A DNA stretch of 50,355 bases, taken from assembly GCA_934511365.1 (NCBI GenBank), contig CAKSWC010000014.1, positions 1 to 50,355 of the forward strand, written 5' to 3'. Of the stretch, positions 49,200-50,355 are shown piece by piece. Numbering within the stretch: the stretch's first letter is position 1; each line of letters opens with the position of its first letter. The position numbers and the translations under genes were made by a program. Source of the stretch: an uncultured Eubacteriales bacterium. GTDB taxonomy: Bacteria > Bacillota > Clostridia > Oscillospirales > Acutalibacteraceae. The notes under the pieces were generated by a model, which made no database searches, was not told the origin of the DNA, and saw only the letters and a program-made list of their open reading frames with translations.

Positions 49200-50039
49200 A
49201 TGGAAGAGATTATTGAAAAACTGCAAATTTTTTTGCGGAAACTTTCCCTGCGAGGGAACGGTATAAAACGGTTTCTAACCAACAAGATTTTACTTTCGGT
49301 TTTTGCCGCCGCAGTGGCGCTCATTGCGCTTGTCTCGGTCGGCACACTCATCAAGGAGAAAACGGCCGGTGTTCAGAGCGAGACCGAGCCTACGGTTGCG
49401 GGAATGATGCGCGCCGTTGTTGACAGCAGTGCACCGCAGGAGCTGAAAGCGAGTTTTCTTCTTGCTGTTTGCAGCGAGAGCGAAAGAAAAGTACGGCTGA
49501 TTGCCTGTCTTTCGGCCGACAGCGAAAAGGGCAATTTTAAAATCACCTATATCCCGGCGTCGCAGCGCTGTGAGGTCGGCTCCACCGAGGGCAGTATTGA
49601 GGAGCATTACAAACGCTCCGGTTCCGATGGGCTGATTTGGGCTGTCCGCGCCTGTACGGGAAAAGACGTTGACCGTTATGTGATTGTTGACGAAAAGAAC
49701 GCGGCCGATATCTTCAAAGTGTTCGGTGAGCAGACTCTCAACATTCCGCATGAGGTGCGCCACGAGTACAACGGAATCAGTTTCATTATCAATGAGGGCA
49801 TTCAGAAGCTCTCGGCGGACAATATGGCGAAGTACCTCTCATATCTTTGCGACAGCGGCGCCGAGGAAAAGGAAAGCATCACCGGCCTTGTTTCGCATTA
49901 CCTGCGCCTTTCGTTTGAAACTGATGACGGAAATACCCTTGAAAGTCGGTTCGATTCGCTCGTGAATCTGCTCAAAACCGACATCTCGGCAATGGACATT
50001 GCAACCTACGGAGCGCTGCTTTCCTCGTTTCTTGAGTGA
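49200..50039 (+). CDS. Membrane-anchored LCP-like (LytR-CpsA-Psr) protein, degenerate
   Basis: 279 residues. A cytosolic basic stretch, one membrane segment (about 29-50), then an extracellular domain (83-220). The layout GSIEEHYKRSGSDGLIWAVR, GKDVDRYVIVDEKNAADIFK and TLNIPHEVRHEYNG parallels the LCP fold, including the Asp-x-Tyr strand and the helix after it. The expected strand motif ending Pro-Arg-Asp reads ITYIPASQR here, so catalytic arginine/aspartate residues appear lost. It may bind rather than transfer polyprenyl-linked glycans. GGGAGGT is six bases before the ATG. The family assignment is tentative. Confidence 0.5.
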   Translation: MEEIIEKLQIFLRKLSLRGNGIKRFLTNKILLSVFAAAVALIALVSVGTLIKEKTAGVQSETEPTVAGMMRAVVDSSAPQELKASFLLAVCSESERKVRLIACLSADSEKGNFKITYIPASQRCEVGSTEGSIEEHYKRSGSDGLIWAVRACTGKDVDRYVIVDEKNAADIFKVFGEQTLNIPHEVRHEYNGISFIINEGIQKLSADNMAKYLSYLCDSGAEEKESITGLVSHYLRLSFETDDGNTLESRFDSLVNLLKTDISAMDIATYGALLSSFLE

Positions 50040-50071
50040 ATGAAAACAATTTGAAACTTTAATTTGTTCCG

Positions 50072-50120
50072 GCAGACCTTTGCGGATACGTTTTCACGTT
50101 TGCGCAGGGGTCTGCGTTTT
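50072..50120 (+). terminator. Terminator after the LCP-like gene
   Basis: GCAGACC (50072-50078) pairs with GGTCTGC (50109-50115), with further inner pairing of TTTGCG and CGCAGG-type strands; GTTTTTGC follows. It insulates the rRNA-type promoters downstream. Confidence 0.65.
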
Positions 50121-50177
50121 TGCTTAAATGGCTTTGAAAAAGGCTTTGAAAAAAATCAAAAAACTTTTAGAAAAGTG

Positions 50178-50219
50178 TTGACAATGTGAAAATCATGTGA
50201 TAGAATAACAAAGCTGTTT
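50178..50219 (+). promoter_or_regulatory. Strong promoter P1, probably of an rRNA operon
   Basis: TTGACA (50178-50183), 17-base spacer, TAGAAT (50201-50206), AGCTGTTT 11 bases from the -10 start (50212-50219). AT-rich sequence upstream (AAAAAATCAAAAAACTTTTA) could act as an UP element. Confidence 0.75.
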
Positions 50220-50287
50220 TCATACAGAGCGAAACAAACCGCTTGATAGCTCCACCAAAAACTTTTGAAAAAAAGTTAAAAAAACCT

Positions 50288-50330
50288 CTTGACAAGAGGG
50301 GTGAGGATGTGGTAGAATAGGCGAGCTGTT
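50288..50330 (+). promoter_or_regulatory. Strong promoter P2, probably of an rRNA operon
   Basis: TTGACA (50288-50293), 18-base spacer, TAGAAT (50312-50317), AGCTGTTT again 11 bases from the -10 start (50323-50330). An AT-rich tract precedes it. The two units are 110-111 bases apart. The window ends 25 bases further on, so the transcript is not visible. Confidence 0.75.
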
Positions 50331-50355
50331 TCGGAGAGTGGAACAGCGGATTGAA

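Noticed and set aside
47183..49200. parS site near parAB
   Set aside because: No sequence close to TGTTTCACGTGAAACA was found in the window.

Overview
The window reads as chromosomal DNA of an anaerobic Firmicute of the class Clostridia, probably a gut Oscillospiraceae/Ruminococcaceae relative. Evidence: a Firmicutes-type S10-spc-alpha ribosomal superoperon with the zinc-binding S14, a SAM-I (S-box) riboswitch in front of metK, a zinc-lid adenylate kinase, class II GalT, soj/spo0J partition genes, and several secreted proteins with Fn3, SH3-like and DUF4474-type domains. This placement is inference from gene content; no 16S rRNA is present.

Layout. 1-70: 3' end of a group II intron. 279-4270: a universal-stress-like gene, a gene remnant, and a leftward operon (zinc-finger membrane protein, galU, TIM-barrel isomerase). 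4601-9401: prfB, a secreted CHAP/NlpC-like cell-wall enzyme, an alpha/beta hydrolase and trmB. 9716-13228: a 1170-residue secreted protein with two metallophosphoesterase modules. 13460-14048: the orphan tail of a surface protein and a relBE-like toxin-antitoxin pair whose toxin is frameshifted. 14331-16471: iscR-iscS-iscU. 17046-32834: the ribosomal superoperon from rpsJ to rplQ with secY, adk, map, a KOW protein, infA and rpoA, preceded by a long leader with an attenuator and interrupted by a 2 x 164-bp tandem duplication between infA and rpmJ. 32960-35563: glyA and serS, leftward. 35849-45816: a TVP38-type membrane protein, galK with a secreted Fn3 protein, riboswitch-controlled metK, then (leftward) galT with a second secreted Fn3 protein, and a YjdF-like membrane protein. 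46223-50039: a D-2-hydroxyacid dehydrogenase, parA, parB and a degenerate LCP-like membrane protein. The last 180 bases hold two near-identical strong promoters of the kind that drive rRNA operons.

Functionally this is mostly housekeeping (translation, Fe-S assembly, one-carbon/SAM metabolism, segregation) mixed with cell-surface genes. The Leloir enzymes GalK and GalT are not together: each is the upstream partner of its own secreted Fn3 protein, on opposite sides of metK. The less ordinary parts are the tandem duplication inside the superoperon, the rpsJ leader, a shared Cys-rich/aromatic C-terminal tail on secreted proteins (with an orphan copy), a small family of AT-rich dispersed repeats, and the broken toxin.
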